NCBI RefSeq assembly: GCF_036898095.1
Contig: NC_090768.1
Coordinates: 43,104,260-43,168,259, forward strand
Length of the DNA stretch: 64,000 bases
Direction: 5' to 3'
Source: Palaemon carinicauda
Taxonomy: Eukaryota; Arthropoda; Malacostraca; Decapoda; Palaemonidae
Below, in pieces: positions 24,110 through 35,409 of the stretch (within the stretch, counting starts at the first letter, position 1; the number at the start of each line of letters is the position of its first letter). Under the pieces are notes generated by a model. The model made no database searches. It saw nothing but the letters and a program-made list of their open reading frames with translations, and was not told the DNA's origin. The position numbers and the translations under genes were made by a program.

Positions 24110-25100
24110 TTCAGGATGATGATGAATCTCTCCGGCCTGCAAGAGAGGCTCTCCGCCCTTGGGTATCAAGGTTTGGAAGGAATGCTCCATCTAGAGGTCC
24201 CTATCTCCTCGGAGTGTCCTCTCTAAGGTTGGACGTCGACCCCATGGACGGGCAGGTAGGTGGGGATGAGTTTTGAGCCTTCAGCTTTGCAATTACCTGC
24301 GTCACCGACCTAGGACCCTCAAAGGATCCTGATGTTCATGTTACCTTGCATAAAACCGTGACTGCTAAAAGCAACACATTCTAGGGAAAGCCAAGGGGCT
24401 ATGACGGAGCTCAAAGATATGGTGGTGAGTCGGATCCGTTCAGGAACTCGGATGACTCCCCCTACAGCCCCAGGCGTATCGAAGTAACCTCCTTCGATAA
24501 AAACAACGCATAGATATTTGCCTTACATGTTCCATATATAGATGGTACCATAACTCTGGATGGCATAGACGTCTGCCCTCTGGGGGACCTAGAATTTACT
24601 CTCGGGTACTAGAATTCCCATTCAATGGATTCGTTCGATTGAAAGAGCATGCCTTGGTTAGGTATGGATAAATGGACAGGTCTTACTATTCAAACTGACA
24701 AAGAAGGTTCGGCCACCGGACCCCACCTCGGGGAGACTTTGTTTCGGATATTCAGGAAGAACCAATCTCTGCCCTTCCAATTCGACCTACACGTTTGGTG
24801 GTCTGATCGGGTTAGTTGTGGGAAATACGTTCTGTCTGAGGCCTCTATCAGACGGGAATCGAGCAGGCTGATAGTTACTCCTGATGAGGAAAAACCCTCT
24901 TCCCTCAGGAGGAGGTGAACAAGGTTCTACAAGATGATACGAGAGCAACCCAAAATTGCAGGAAAGGCGGGGCCTCACTGCCAGAAAGAAGGTCGAAGAC
25001 CAAAAGCAAGCTTTCTTCAAGAAGAAGCAGAGAGTTGCCCTCTACAAAACGAACCGGGGTCACTGCCATCAATAGTCAGTTACCCACTCGACATCACAGT
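24110..25100 (+). pseudogene. DIRS-X region expected to hold gag, unrecognised
   Basis: By position this should be ORF1. Open segments are seen (for example MPWLGMDKWTGL at 24649 and a Lys/Arg-rich stretch near 24960-25060), but there are frequent stops and no DPHxxC cysteine motif. The basic RRSKTKSKLSSRRSRE stretch just before RT resembles the basic gag tail of the other elements. The gag assignment is inference only. Confidence 0.35.
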
Positions 25101-25149
25101 CTTCCTCTGATTCGTCGGCTATGCATCCGGATCCCCCTAGGTTCACTCC

Positions 25150-26590
25150 CTCACAACGAGGTAGTCCCGGTAGGGGAGAGACTTTACCACTTTCAAGACC
25201 ATTGGACCTTCGGTCCGTGGGCTTATAGCATAATCCCTAAAGGTTTGAAGTGGAAATGGCCACAAGGTCCTCCTCCACCAGTGACCCTCTCCCAGAAATC
25301 CACTCCCATCCTGAAAGAGTACACCACAGAGTTACTCAAGAAGAAAGCAATCAAACGGGACCGATCACCGAAGTTCCAAGGCCACCTGTTCACAATTCCG
25401 AAGAAAGGCTTGTCGGCATTGAGAGTGGACCGGGACTTGTCAAAGCTAAACTCTTACATTCTCTGCAACAAGTTCCGGATGTTGACTATCTCTCAGGTAC
25501 GGACCTTACTTCCCCGTGGGGCCGTCACCACCTCTGTCGATCTTACCGACGACTATTATCATGTGCCTATAGCTCGAAACTTCTCTTCTTATCTGGGTTT
25601 CCGCCTAGGCAGGAAAGCCTTTGCGTTCAAAACATGCCCTTCGGCCTCAACATTGCTCCCAGGATATTCACGAAACTGGGAGAGACAGTGTTAGAACAAC
25701 TCAGGAATCAAGAGATACAGATCATTGCTTATCTGGATGGTTGGCTCATTTAGGCCCGGTCGGCCATGGAAGGCAACCTGTGATTCCGGGTCAATCTCCA
25801 AAAGTCTCGCCTGCAACCATCAGGCCACTTAGATTGGTTAGACATTCAGTGGGACCTTTCGAAGCACACGTTGTCTCTCCCTTCCAAAAAGGTAAGAGGA
25901 ATAGCTTCCAAGATCAAGAATTTTCTCAAACACAAACAGGTGTCCAGAAGAACCTTAGAAAGTATCATCGGTCTTCTCCAATTCACTCCAATAACAGATC
26001 TCCTATTAAAAGCCAAACTCAAAGACATCAATCGAGTTTGGAGAAAGAGAGCTACAGTACCTTTAAGAGACAAGGTCTCGAAGATCCCCTCTGTCTTGAA
26101 AATGAGACTACGCCCATGGTCCGAACTGAAGAACCTCTCCAAATCGGTTCCTCTACAATTCCCACCTCCACAAGTGACATTCCATATAGCCGCGCCTCTA
26201 AGTGGATGGGGGGATTACTCCGAACATCAGATGTTTCAGGGCTCTTGGTCACCCGCCATGAAACAGTCCCATATCAATGTTCTCGAAGCCATGGCAGTGT
26301 TCTTGACCCTGAAGAGACTCTCTCCTCCGAGGTCGAGCCACATCAGAGTAGTGTCAGACAGAACAGACGTAGTACACGGCGTCAACAGGGGAGGATCCAA
26401 GTCACCCAACCTGAATCGGATCCTGGTCACTATCTTCGCCTGGCCAACAGAAAAGAACTGGTTCCTGTCAGTAACTCACCTAGCGGGAGTCCAGAATGTG
26501 AGAGCGGACTCACTAGCCAGGACGAAACCACTGGAATCAGAATGGTCTCTAGACATAATTTCATTCCGGTGGATACTCAGGAACCATTAG
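25150..26590 (+). pseudogene. DIRS-X RT and RNase H (frameshifted)
   Basis: The pre-RT GERLYHFQDHW...KGLKWKWPQGPPPP segment precedes RT motifs LRVDRDLSKLNSY, TSVDLTDDYYHVPI and, after a frameshift near 25630, MPFGLNIAPRIF and YLDGWLI (about 25728). The catalytic YxDD is mutated to YLDG. RNase H is in the frame of 25871-26590, with INVLEAMAVFLTLK, DRTDVVHGVNRGG and RADSLAR; the first catalytic Asp region (HIAAPLSGWG) lacks the usual DAS. Inactive. Confidence 0.82.
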
Positions 26591-26689
26591 AAGAAGGTTT
26601 ACCTATTTCCCCCAGTGAATCTTCTAATGAGACTTTTACACAAACTACGCCCCTTCTGGGGGGCAGTGGCTTTAGTACCACCTCACTGG

Positions 26690-27890
26690 CCAAGAACAGT
26701 TGGTTTCCTCTCCTCCTCGAGTTGAAACTCCGTCCCTTCCGGATCCCGTTCCCCAAACTGACTCAAGTAATCCAAACTCACTGTGTCAGATTACTCAAGG
26801 ATAGCCAAAACTCTAACTTTGTGGACTACAGGAAGTTTGCAGCTCATAGAGACGCGAACATTGAACCGGAAAACGATCTCTTCATCGAATCAGACTAAAG
26901 GGACTCGACAATTCGCCAATATGATTCGGCCGTTAACAACTAGCAGATTCCCTAAGAGTTCAAACCATACTCGTATGTCTCCGAATATAGCCATCTCTTT
27001 CTTGAGGTTCCTATTTGGCAAAGGCCTAACAGTTAGCATTTTAACCACCATCAAGTCAGCTTGGAAGAAGATCTTCCTTGTTGGGTTTAGCATTAACCTA
27101 GCTGATTCCTATTTCTCATCTATTCCAAAAACATGTGCTAGGCTTTGACCTTCGGTTCGGCCACAAAAGGACTCTGGTCTCTGAACGGTGTCCTCAAAAC
27201 TTGCGCCGGACACGGACAATGAATCCTGCTCTTATATCACTCTTCTTAGGAAGACTTTATTTCTAACGGCTTTGGCCTCAGGTGATGGAATATCAAAACT
27301 AGCTCTGTCACGAACCCGGAAAACATAGATTTCCTCCCTTCAGCCGAAGTACTCCTTTCTCCAGACAATGCTTTCCTAGCTAAAAGATGAGGATCCACAA
27401 ATAGGTGCTCCCCTCGGAAGATTATTCTTCTTCCCCAGGATCTTTTCTCTGTGTCCAGTCACTACTCTCAAGGCCCTTTTAGCTAGAACTGCCACCCGCT
27501 CGTCTGGCCCCTTGGTTATCAGGGAACAAGGAGGTACTATTTCCATTCACGGTATCAGGCAACAAATCTTCTACTTCTTTAAACATACTAATCCGGAATA
27601 ATTTCCCCAGGCTCATGATATACGGACAGTAGATACCTCCATCAATTACTTCCAGAACAGGGACTTTGATGATTTTTAAAAAATATACGGGTTGGAAATC
27701 CCCTATGGTTGTCAAACGCCACTATCTAAAGATCTTACAGGCCCTTAAATACCCGACGATGGCAGCGGGGAGCCTTTCCCTCCCCATTAATCTCTACTTC
27801 TTCCTTTCTTCCATCTCTTCTCTTCTCCCTCCTACCCGCCACTCACACCACGTCGCCACTCTCCTGGGTAGTTCGTTAGCCCTATGATAT
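26690..27890 (+). pseudogene. DIRS-X tyrosine recombinase remnant
   Basis: A core-binding-like segment (MSPNIAISFLRFLF...TIKSAWKKIF) lies at 26970-27090. The catalytic remnants are ALASGDGISKLAL near 27280 (the catalytic Arg position reads Gly), HDIRTVDTSINYF near 27615 (His-x-x-Arg kept) and KRHYLKIL near 27715 (Tyr kept). Stops and frame changes occur throughout. The order R region, HxxR and Y still identifies a YR. Confidence 0.7.
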
Positions 27891-28170
27891 TTGCCATGTT
27901 TAATTCCTATGGTTTAACTGTTATTGTAGTTACCGTTCCTTTAATGTTTAGATATGCTTAGACATGTAAGGTTTGATGCCTTTTGCGATTCGACACTCAG
28001 TTGATTCCTTGTCGTCTTAGTTATTTAGTCTTACGTTCCCTATGTCATTTGGCTAGTTGGTAATTGGACGTTTTCTTACATTATTATATTATATTATTGT
28101 CGTACATGGTGATTGTATTCTCCTCATTATGTTATTACTTTATTGGGCTTGGAAGGCATTCTCTGGTACA

Positions 28171-28261
28171 TTTTCACCGGCCGTCACAGGTCGACCCAGT
28201 AAAGGGATTTTGACGAAGAAAAAATCTATTTCTGGGGAGAGACCTGTGACGCCCGGTGAAA
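28171..28261 (+). repeat. DIRS-X internal complementary region
   Basis: The left arm 28171-28199 (TTTTCACCGGCCGTCACAGG...) is complementary to the left terminus at 21360. The right arm 28200-28261 is complementary to the right terminus ending at 28646. The implied circle junction is ATCCCTTTA|CTGGGTCG, unlike the CATTT core of the other elements. Confidence 0.87.
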
Positions 28262-28324
28262 CCCTTCCCGGTTATTTTTGTACGGACCCACCCTGTCCTT
28301 GCCAAGCCATGTGTTCTTGCAGAA

Positions 28325-28646
28325 GGATGACCTGGAGGGTGTTCGTGTGGGTGGCGGTGGCGTGGTGCAAGTGTGGTTTCTGGGGTCTTTGTTACGGCCC
28401 TTTCCTTTGATGAAGGTGTTATCTAATTGGAAGACAGCCTGTGAATAGTGGTTTTCACACGCCCCCGATGTAGACACGACACTCACGAGGTGCTCGCGCG
28501 AGGGTAGTAACCTCTGCATTCCATGCTTTTATTTTTCTCTGGTATATTTGGAAGATTTATATCAGAAAAGGTAGATAGAAGGACTTTTCACCGGGCGTCA
28601 CAGGTCTCTCCCCAGAAATAGATTTTTCCTTCGTCAAAATCCCTTT
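28325..28646 (-). repeat. DIRS-X right inverted terminal repeat
   Basis: Inverted copy of 21360-21655 plus a right-end extension (TCTCCCCAGAAATAGATTTTTCC) that matches the right arm of the ICR. Confidence 0.88.
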
Positions 28647-28924
28647 TTCATAATAAAATAAATTTTTGATCATACTTACCTGGTAGTTATATATAATTTA
28701 ATTCCCACCCTCCTCCCCTCTAGAGACTAAGGGCAGGGAAGATCTGAGGAATAGTTGGAATGGTTCCATGTACCTGGGTAGAGGGCGCACAGGTGGTACA
28801 CCTGGCTACCCAATCGGCGATTGCCGCGAGTTTTGAAATTCTGCCGTGATGTCAGGGACGTAAAGCTATATAATAACTACCAGGTAAGTATGTTCAAAAA
28901 TTTATTTTATTATGAAAATGTCAT
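28647..28924 (-). repeat. DIRS-B ICR right arm and right ITR
   Basis: TCATAATAAAATAAATTTTTGATC resumes the interrupted ICR at 28647. The right ITR proper follows from about 28725 to 28924. The outer end reads CCAGGTAAGTATGTTC, a consensus 5' splice site, followed by A/T-rich DNA that holds AATAAA on the other strand. Confidence 0.88.
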
Positions 28925-29376
28925 TTTGATTGTTAACCCTTTTACCCCCGGGGTATTTGGAAATTTCCAACCCTTAACCCCCAAGGGGTTATTTTTTTAC
29001 AAGCACATTTTGCAGTATATTTTTTTTAAATTGCTCTAACAGCCTTAATTTTTGTCATAGAGAGGTCAGGTTGGTCTCATTCTCTTGGAAAATGCCTGAA
29101 TTTTCTAAATAAAATTATCAAAAAAATATGAAAAACTAATTTTTATAGCATTTTTTCGCAAGGACGTACCGGTACGTCCATGGGGGTAAAGGGATGGCTT
29201 TTGTGAAACGTACCAGTACGTCCTTTGGGGGTAAAAGGGTTAATAACTTTGCTTGTACTGTAGTTATTCATTTCCTCACTGGGCTATTTTTATCTGTTGG
29301 AGCCCTTGGGATTATAGCATTCTGCATTTCCAACTAGGGTTATAGCTTAACTTGCAATAATAATAATAATAATAAT
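28925..29376 (+). repeat. Interspersed repeat R1, 3' part with (AAT)n tail
   Basis: Continuation of the R1 copy begun at 14930. The shared 3' block (CCTCACTGGGCTATTTT, GTTGGAGCCCTTGGG, CCAACTAGGGTTATAGC) ends in (AAT)n at about 29359-29376. A MITE interrupts it at 28937-29239. Confidence 0.78.
28937..29239. mobile_element. piggyBac-type MITE with TTAA duplication
   Basis: A 303-bp non-coding element with 13-bp perfect inverted ends CCCTTTTACCCCC and GGGGGTAAAAGGG, flanked on both sides by TTAA (28933-28936 and 29240-29243). CCC-starting ends with a TTAA duplication are the signature of the piggyBac superfamily. Internal palindromes such as CGTACCGGTACG lie near 29164. No transposase is encoded. 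Confidence 0.85.
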
Positions 29377-30038
29377 ATGAAAAAAACTTTTTGTACCATA
29401 GAAACATTATTTGTGTCTTACAACCCATTAACTATAATTTGCCTTATATATTGCATACAATTATAATAAAATATTGTGAAAATTGTTAAGAAATATGAAT
29501 GCTTTTAGTTATTTTTTTACATATAATGCCTTAAACAAACGTCTCATTTTGTATGTACTGTATTTATTAGTTTCATCTATAAAACTCAAACTTTTGTAGG
29601 TATTTTTTTTTTATAATAAAATATTCAGTTGATATTTTTTTTCTAAGAAAACATTCAGTTAATACTTCAACCACATATTTCTTTAGGTAATTTATATTAT
29701 AAAAAAAACTATAAAAACAATATTATAGAATGCAGCCTCTAAAAATAATGTTTCATAAATTTCATATACTGTACGGTAATAAACAAAATAATATAGGTTA
29801 GTCATATGACATTTTTCATTATGTTGGCATTAGTGTTGCTGGTTGCATAAACTTGTAAAGTGTTGGCAATGTACAGTTTAAGGCTGACACAGCTTAAACA
29901 AGGCAATATTATCATAATTACAATTCACATAAGATTGGCTACCCATACGTTAGGAGTCTATTCTATAGGTTGTCAAACAAAGCATAGTGTACAGAGTACA
30001 GTACTGTACAGTATGCCACATTAGATAGGCTATAGAAA
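29377..30038. other. AT-rich intergenic DNA
   Basis: No coding features. Several TACTGTAC/GTACAGTA words occur, for example at 29995-30010. It leads into a candidate exon at 30039. Confidence 0.5.
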
Positions 30039-30143
30039 ATGGATGAAAGTTGGTTTGACAAATGTCAAAAAGATAGAGTTTATCTTGATGAAGAGCAAGT
30101 TGAGATAGTGTACGCAATTTGCTATCTAACCAGCACTATCGAG
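30039..30143 (+). CDS. Candidate first coding exon of an unknown gene
   Basis: ATG 30039 opens a 35-codon frame (MDESWFDKCQKDRVYL...) that ends exactly at a strong splice donor, GAG|GTAAGT, at 30143/30144. Composition is acidic and protein-like, and it sits outside any transposon I can delimit. I do not recognise the family. No matching downstream exon is visible before DIRS-C; later exons would have to lie beyond C, antisense to INO80B or outside the window. It may be chance. Confidence 0.3.
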
Positions 30144-30328
30144 GTAAGTTGGAATTCAAGACAAGGATATAACCATCACAAGCAATTAAAAAAATGACTT
30201 TATCAATGGCTTGTATATATTATAAACAATCATCTCAATTTTGGAAATACATATACAGTACAGTACATTTAGAAAAAAGGTAAACGCTTTTAGCCCCCAT
30301 GAAAATACATTGGTCCTAAAAGCTTCAA

Positions 30329-30490
30329 TTTTAAATATAGAACTTACCCGCTGGTTATATAAAAGAGCTGAAGTCCCTGACGCCAGGGCAGAAATTCAAA
30401 TCTCGCGCTATCGAAGATACGCCAGGTGTACCAACCGCACCCTAGCGGTAGAACAGGTGGAACTACACACCAACTCCAGTTCTTCTCTCT
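30329..30490 (+). repeat. DIRS-C left inverted terminal repeat
   Basis: Inverted match to about 36853-36998. Landmarks are CCAGGTGTACCAACCGCACC and GGTGGAACTACACACCAACT. The first 41 bases are complementary to the ICR arm 36699-36739. Confidence 0.92.
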
Positions 30491-30699
30491 GCCGTCATAG
30501 CTGGCTGACATATAGAAGTTCGCTCTCGTGTTTTACTCTCTTGGGAAGTTGTTTGGTGATGTACAACGTTCTTTTTTGAGTTTAAGCTATCGTTGATTAA
30601 TTTCCCTTGGTTCTTATCTTGAAATCTTTTTGTTTGAGATTTTCTTTATTGTTTTTTCCCTTACTTTTTGCTTGTCGGTCTCTCACGTTAGCTTTAAAA

Positions 30700-33376
30700 A
30701 TGGCCGACTCCTCCCCTGCTCAGCGTAGGTGTGTTAGTGAGGGTTGTCGTACCCGACTTCCTAAAGGATCTATTGATCCTCATTCTATTTGTGTAAAATG
30801 TAGGGGTAAATTTTGTTCATTAGATGATAGGTGTAATGAGTGTCTTTCCTTAACTGATGATGATTTTGTTACTTTCGATTGTTATGTTAGGAGACTAGAG
30901 AGAGATAGAGTTAGGCGTAGTTCTTCCCGATCTGTGGATAGAGCCTTACCTAATTTACCTGTTCCTAATCCTGTTCCTTCCCCTGTGGTGGTAGATCAGG
31001 AACCTACTATGAAAGACATGTTTACTGCTATTTTGTCTCTTGGTGAGAAAGTTGAGTCCTTAGCAGCCGATAGAAATACTATCTTTTCCGAGTTAAAGGT
31101 ATTGAAAAACCGTGAGCCTATCGGAACTGTGGAAAGTGTTTCAGTGTCTGATGTGGTACCGAAGAATCGTGACTCTCTCAGTGTTGTGACAAGTGTTGAT
31201 AATGTGTTTAGTGTTGCGGAGGGTGCGTCGGCACGATCTTGTCGTTCACCTAGCCTAAGACCTCTTTCGAGCTCTCGAACCCATGGGAGAAGTAATGTCG
31301 AACGGCTTAAGGGAACGAGAAGCGTCATCAATCGTGCAGACGTCCCCTCGAACGTTCCTGTTGCCGTAGCTCAGGTCGTTCACCCTCATCGTAGGAAAGG
31401 TGTGGTTCATGCGTTATCCCCGTCTTCCGATGAAGGGTCGGGGAGTGAGATCTGGCGTCGAGCGTCAAGACCGCTTAAACGGATGCATGATGTTTCACAG
31501 CGTCGGGAATCGCCTGTGCGTCCAGGATGTAGTTCGTGGGGTTCACCGGAACGTTTCCGTTCTCCCAGCGCTTGCACTCCGGCCAAACGTACAGATCACC
31601 GTGTTCGTGTGGATATGATTCCTTCCGATTCGGACCTTGTTACTATTCATGCACCCCCTCTTCCATCGGATTGGCTTTCTTCCCCCGAAATGCGTGGTGA
31701 CGTTGGTGCGAATCTTCCTTCTAGGAGTTCTGTTGATCCGAAATGGTCTGCGCTTATGTCTATGAAGGAACAACTCTCGTCGTTGATGGATTCTTATCAA
31801 CCAGGTGTTGGCGTTATGTCTGGGCGTTCGATGTCAGACCAGTTATCGCACAGACGTTCGATGGTCTCTGGTCTTGACGAGTTATCACTTAGGCGGTCTC
31901 CCAGTCATAGTGTTCAACACCAGGTTGATTTTGATGAGTCGCGTCAGAGAGTTTTGGTTGACCAGTTTTCGTATTCTGGTCGCGGGGAAGAACATCGGCG
32001 TCGACAAGTGGACGAGACGCGTCAACGATTTGAAGTAGTGGATCGTCCGCGTCAACAACTTTTGGACGCTTCGCGTCAAAACATTGATTCGCAGCGTCGA
32101 CATCCCGACTACTTCGATCGTTCGCGTCAACAGTCTTCGGACTTTACGCGACCTCTCGGCGATCTTCGACAGTTACCTTCTGATTTCAAGCGTTCTTCTG
32201 TTCAACAGCAGTCGGATTCGAAGCGATCTAGGCAGTTGTTGGTTGAGGATGATCGTCTACACGTCCGTGTTTCGCATCAATCTACTTCTACTTCTCCCCA
32301 TCAGATTGACGCAGATGTTGGCCTTGACAGGCAGTCCCATCCAGACGTTGTTCCTTCGGTTCAGGCTGCGGCTGTTGCTGCACTGCCAGAAGACGAGCCT
32401 GAGGAAAATTCGGATGAGGATGATCCTATTGAGGAAGTCTCTGAGAATGAGGAGAAGCATTATCAGCATGCTGTGGATCTTCGCAAGTTATGCTTATTCT
32501 GACTGGAATTTTCCCGGATTCATTTACCCCTGTGGCCCCTCGTTCTCCGCCTTCTGAATTCATCTTAGGTAAAGCTACCAAGGTTCCAGTTTATACCAAG
32601 ATGGTTCTTTCTCGATCCTCTAAGCGGGCCTTGAAATTAATGGGTTCTTGGTTGGACTCCAAGAAATCTTTTGGCAAGACGGCCTTTGCCTTTCCTCCCG
32701 CTAGGTTAGCCTCTAAATCTAGTGTGTGGTACGAGACTGGTGAAGTGTTGGGCTTGAGTTTTCCTTCGTCTGCCCAAGGGGATTTTTCAAGTTTGGTAGA
32801 TGCTTCTCGTCATCTTGCCTTAAGGAAAACGAAGATTTGGTGGTCCATTTGCTTAAAGGTCTGTTCAGGGCCTTCGAAGTTTTTAATTTCTTGGACTGGG
32901 CTTTGGGGGCTTTGAGTAAGAGGGTCTCGGATATGACGGAAACGGACACTAGTGGTTTGGTTCATTTGATGTCCTGCTTGGACAAAGGTGTGAGGGATGG
33001 CTCCAACGAACTTGCTGCCTTGTCTACAGCTGGAATTCTCAAGAAAAGGGCCACGATGTGCTCTTTTCTCTCTGCAGGAGTGTCTCCCTACCAGAAAACG
33101 AGCCTTCTTTTCGCACCTTTGTCTAATACCTTATTTCCGCAGGAATTGGTAGGCGAGGTGGCTACTGCCCTCACGCAGAAGGCCACACATGACTTAGTTA
33201 CTCATTCGACTAGGAAAGTTTTGCCTCCGTCATTCTCCTCTCGTAAACCTAAGGAATCTTCTTCTGGGTTTCGACCTCAGTCCTTTCGTGGGAAGACCTC
33301 TGGAAGAGGCTCTTTTAAACCAGAAGGAAGGAAGCCTAGAGGCAGAGGGGGCAAGTCCGGCCGAGGTAAAGTCTGA
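30700..33376 (+). pseudogene. DIRS-C gag-like ORF1 (two frameshifts)
   Basis: The start is ATG 30700 (MADSSPAQRRC); the upstream in-frame extension from 30607 is leader. The cysteine cluster CVSEGC...DPHSICVKCRGKFC...CNEC is followed by LERDRVRRSSSRSVDR and a short LGEKVESLAADR coiled-coil-like segment. A long Ser/Arg/Gln-rich middle follows. The frame is lost near 32480 and again near 32845. The C-terminal block (RSPPSEF, SRSSKRALK, PPARLASKSS, AQGDFSSLVD, FRAFEVFNFLDW) and the RGG-like basic tail are otherwise intact. Confidence 0.85.
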
Positions 33377-35409
33377 CTGCCCTTTCCTTCAGACAGCAGT
33401 GGGTGCCAGGTTGACTCACTTCTGGGAGGCTTGGGAGAGGAATGGAGCGGACCCCTGGTCCGTCCAGGTGTTAAAGGAAGGCTACAAGATCCCCTTCCTG
33501 GCCAATCCTCCTTTAGTCACAGATCCAGTGGATCTTTCGCCCAAATACAGAGGGTCCCAAGAAGCAAGCCATGCTTCTGCAGACGTCTCTTTTATTAGAG
33601 AAGCAAGCAATAGAGGAAGTGCAGGATGTTACGTCTCCGGGGTTTTACAACCGCCTTTTCCTAGTACCCAAGAGTTCCGGGGGGTGGAGACCGGTTCTGG
33701 ACGTAAGTGTGCTAAATGGTTACGTCCAGAACTCGACGTTCATTATGGAGACTCAGAAAAAACAGTTCTGGCAGCTGTGAGGAAGGACGATTGGATGGTC
33801 TCTATAGATCTTCAGGATGCCTATTTCCACCTTCCGATTCATCCCAGCTGCAGACGTTATCTGAGGTTCGTGGACGGAAACAAGGTCTTCCAGTTCAGGG
33901 CTCTTTGTTTCGGACTCTGCACGGCTCCTCTATTGTTCACCAAGATCATGCTGAACGTGGCAAGCATGCTGCATTCGAGGGGAATCAGGGCCTCTCTGTA
34001 TCTGGACGATTGGCTGATAAGAGCCTCCTCAGCCTATTGTTGTTTGAAGGACCTCAAGATGACTTTGGATCTCTCCAGAGAACTGGGTCTCCTGGTGAGC
34101 TCGGAAAAATCACAACTGATTCCATCCCAGGAGATTCTTTATTTGGGGATGGAGATTCACAGTCGGAGTTTTCGGGCTTTTCCGTCGTCGGTGAGAATCC
34201 AAGCAGCCCTCCTAAAAGTCCAAATGTTCCTGAAGAGAGATCTTTGCTCCGTCAGAGATTGAATGAGCCTTTTGGGGACTCTCTCGTCGTTAGAGAAGTT
34301 CGTGACCCTGGGGAGGTTGTACTTGCGTCCTCTTCAGTTTCATCTCAACCGCCATTGGAAGAAAGGGGACAGCCTCGACAGGGATTGCATTCCCATCTCG
34401 GCTTCCATCAAGTCTCATCTTCAATGGTGGGACAACGAGCCCAGACTGAAAGAAGGCTTGTCTTTACTTCAGAGGAACCCAGACCTCGTGTTGTGTTCCG
34501 ACGCCTCCAGTTCGGGGTGGGGAGCCACTCTAGAGAAGCAGGAGCTTTCGGGGACTTGGACGGTGGAGCAAACCTCTCTCCACATCAATCAAAAGGAGCT
34601 TTTAGCTATTCATCTGGCTCTCATCGGCTTCGAAAACCGGATCAGGGGCAAGGTGGTCCAAGTCAATGCGGACAGCACGACAGCTCTGGCCTATATTGTG
34701 AAACAAGGCGGGACCCACTCTTGGCCTCTGTACGAGATTACAAGACTGCTTCTCGTCTGGGCGGAGGAAAGGAAGGTGACTTTTGACGCGGTTCATCCAG
34801 GGGGTCAACAATGTGAGTGCAGACAGACTCAGCAGGAAAGGTCAGGTTCTCTCCACAGAATGGATTCTGCACCCGGACATCTGCAAGAGTCTGTGGCGGT
34901 TATGGGGTCGACCTCTCGTGGATCTCTTTGCCACCGCGAAGACCAAACGGCTAGAGTGTTACTGCTCTCCGGTTCCAGACCCCGAAGCTTTGCACATAGA
35001 CGCTTTTCTGATGAACTGGTCACACATGGAGGTTTATGCTTTCCCTCCGTTCAAGATCCTGTACAAAGTGATTCAGAAGTTCATTTCACACGAGGAGACC
35101 AGAATGACACTGATAGCTCCGTTCTGGCCGTCAAGGAGCTGGTTTCCAGAGGTACTGGAATGGATGGTGGATGTTCCGAGAAGCCTTCCCATGAGACCCG
35201 ATCTTCTCAGACAACCTCACTTGGCCCGAAATCATCAAAACCTCCGAGCTCTACGTCTGACTGCCTTCAGACTATCGAAAAACTCGCTAGAGCTAGAGGA
35301 TTTTCGAAGAAGGCAGCCAAGGCAATTGCAAGGGCAAGAAGGTCTTCAACCATCAAGGTGTATCAGTCCAAGTGGGAGTTGTTCAGGGAGTGGTGTAGGA
35401 CTAACGTGA
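33345..35409 (+). pseudogene. DIRS-C pol: RT, RNase H and Dam-like domain
   Basis: LQTAVGARLTHFWEAW opens the pre-RT segment. RT has SPGFYNRLFLVPK and GGWRPVLDVS in a different frame (33571-33760) between two compensating shifts, then VSIDLQDAYFHLPIHP, FGLCTAPLLF and YLDDWLIR (about 34000). A TGA at 34260 replaces the usual Trp before MSLLGTLSS. RNase H has CSDASSSGWGATL (about 34500) and NADSTTALAY. After a shift near 34785, RFIQGVNNVSADRLSRKG and the methylase-like DLFATAKTKRLECYCSPVPDP...YAFPPF complete it. Confidence 0.88.

Larger units (their letters stand above)
21360..28646 (+). mobile_element. DIRS-X, divergent DIRS-like element nested in DIRS-B
   Basis: The left end begins CTGGGTCGACCTGTGACG; the right end finishes near AAAATCCCTTT (28646 plus or minus 2). 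ITRs of about 300 bp (21360-21655 and 28325-28646) are very similar. An ICR at 28171-28261 joins the complements of both ends. Internal RT, RNase H and YR remnants (25150-27890) are only distantly similar to those of A, B, C, E and F. The gag region is not recognisable. A hAT MITE and a 93-bp triplication lie inside. Stretches 21660-23050 and 23820-24640 are AT-rich 5' leader sequence with no domain I can name. Confidence 0.87.
15230..28924 (+). mobile_element. DIRS-B retrotransposon interrupted by DIRS-X
   Basis: The left end begins TTTTAAACATC and the right end finishes GAAAATGTCAT. ORF1, pol and YR occupy 15586-20957. The ICR starts at 21311 but is broken at 21360 by DIRS-X and resumes at 28647. 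The right ITR follows to 28924. About seven mismatches in 150 bases separate the two ITRs, making it older than C, E or F. It is inserted in repeat R1. The two flanks rejoin as ...ATTTTATT|TTGATTG..., with no target-site duplication beyond a shared ATTTT. Confidence 0.92.
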
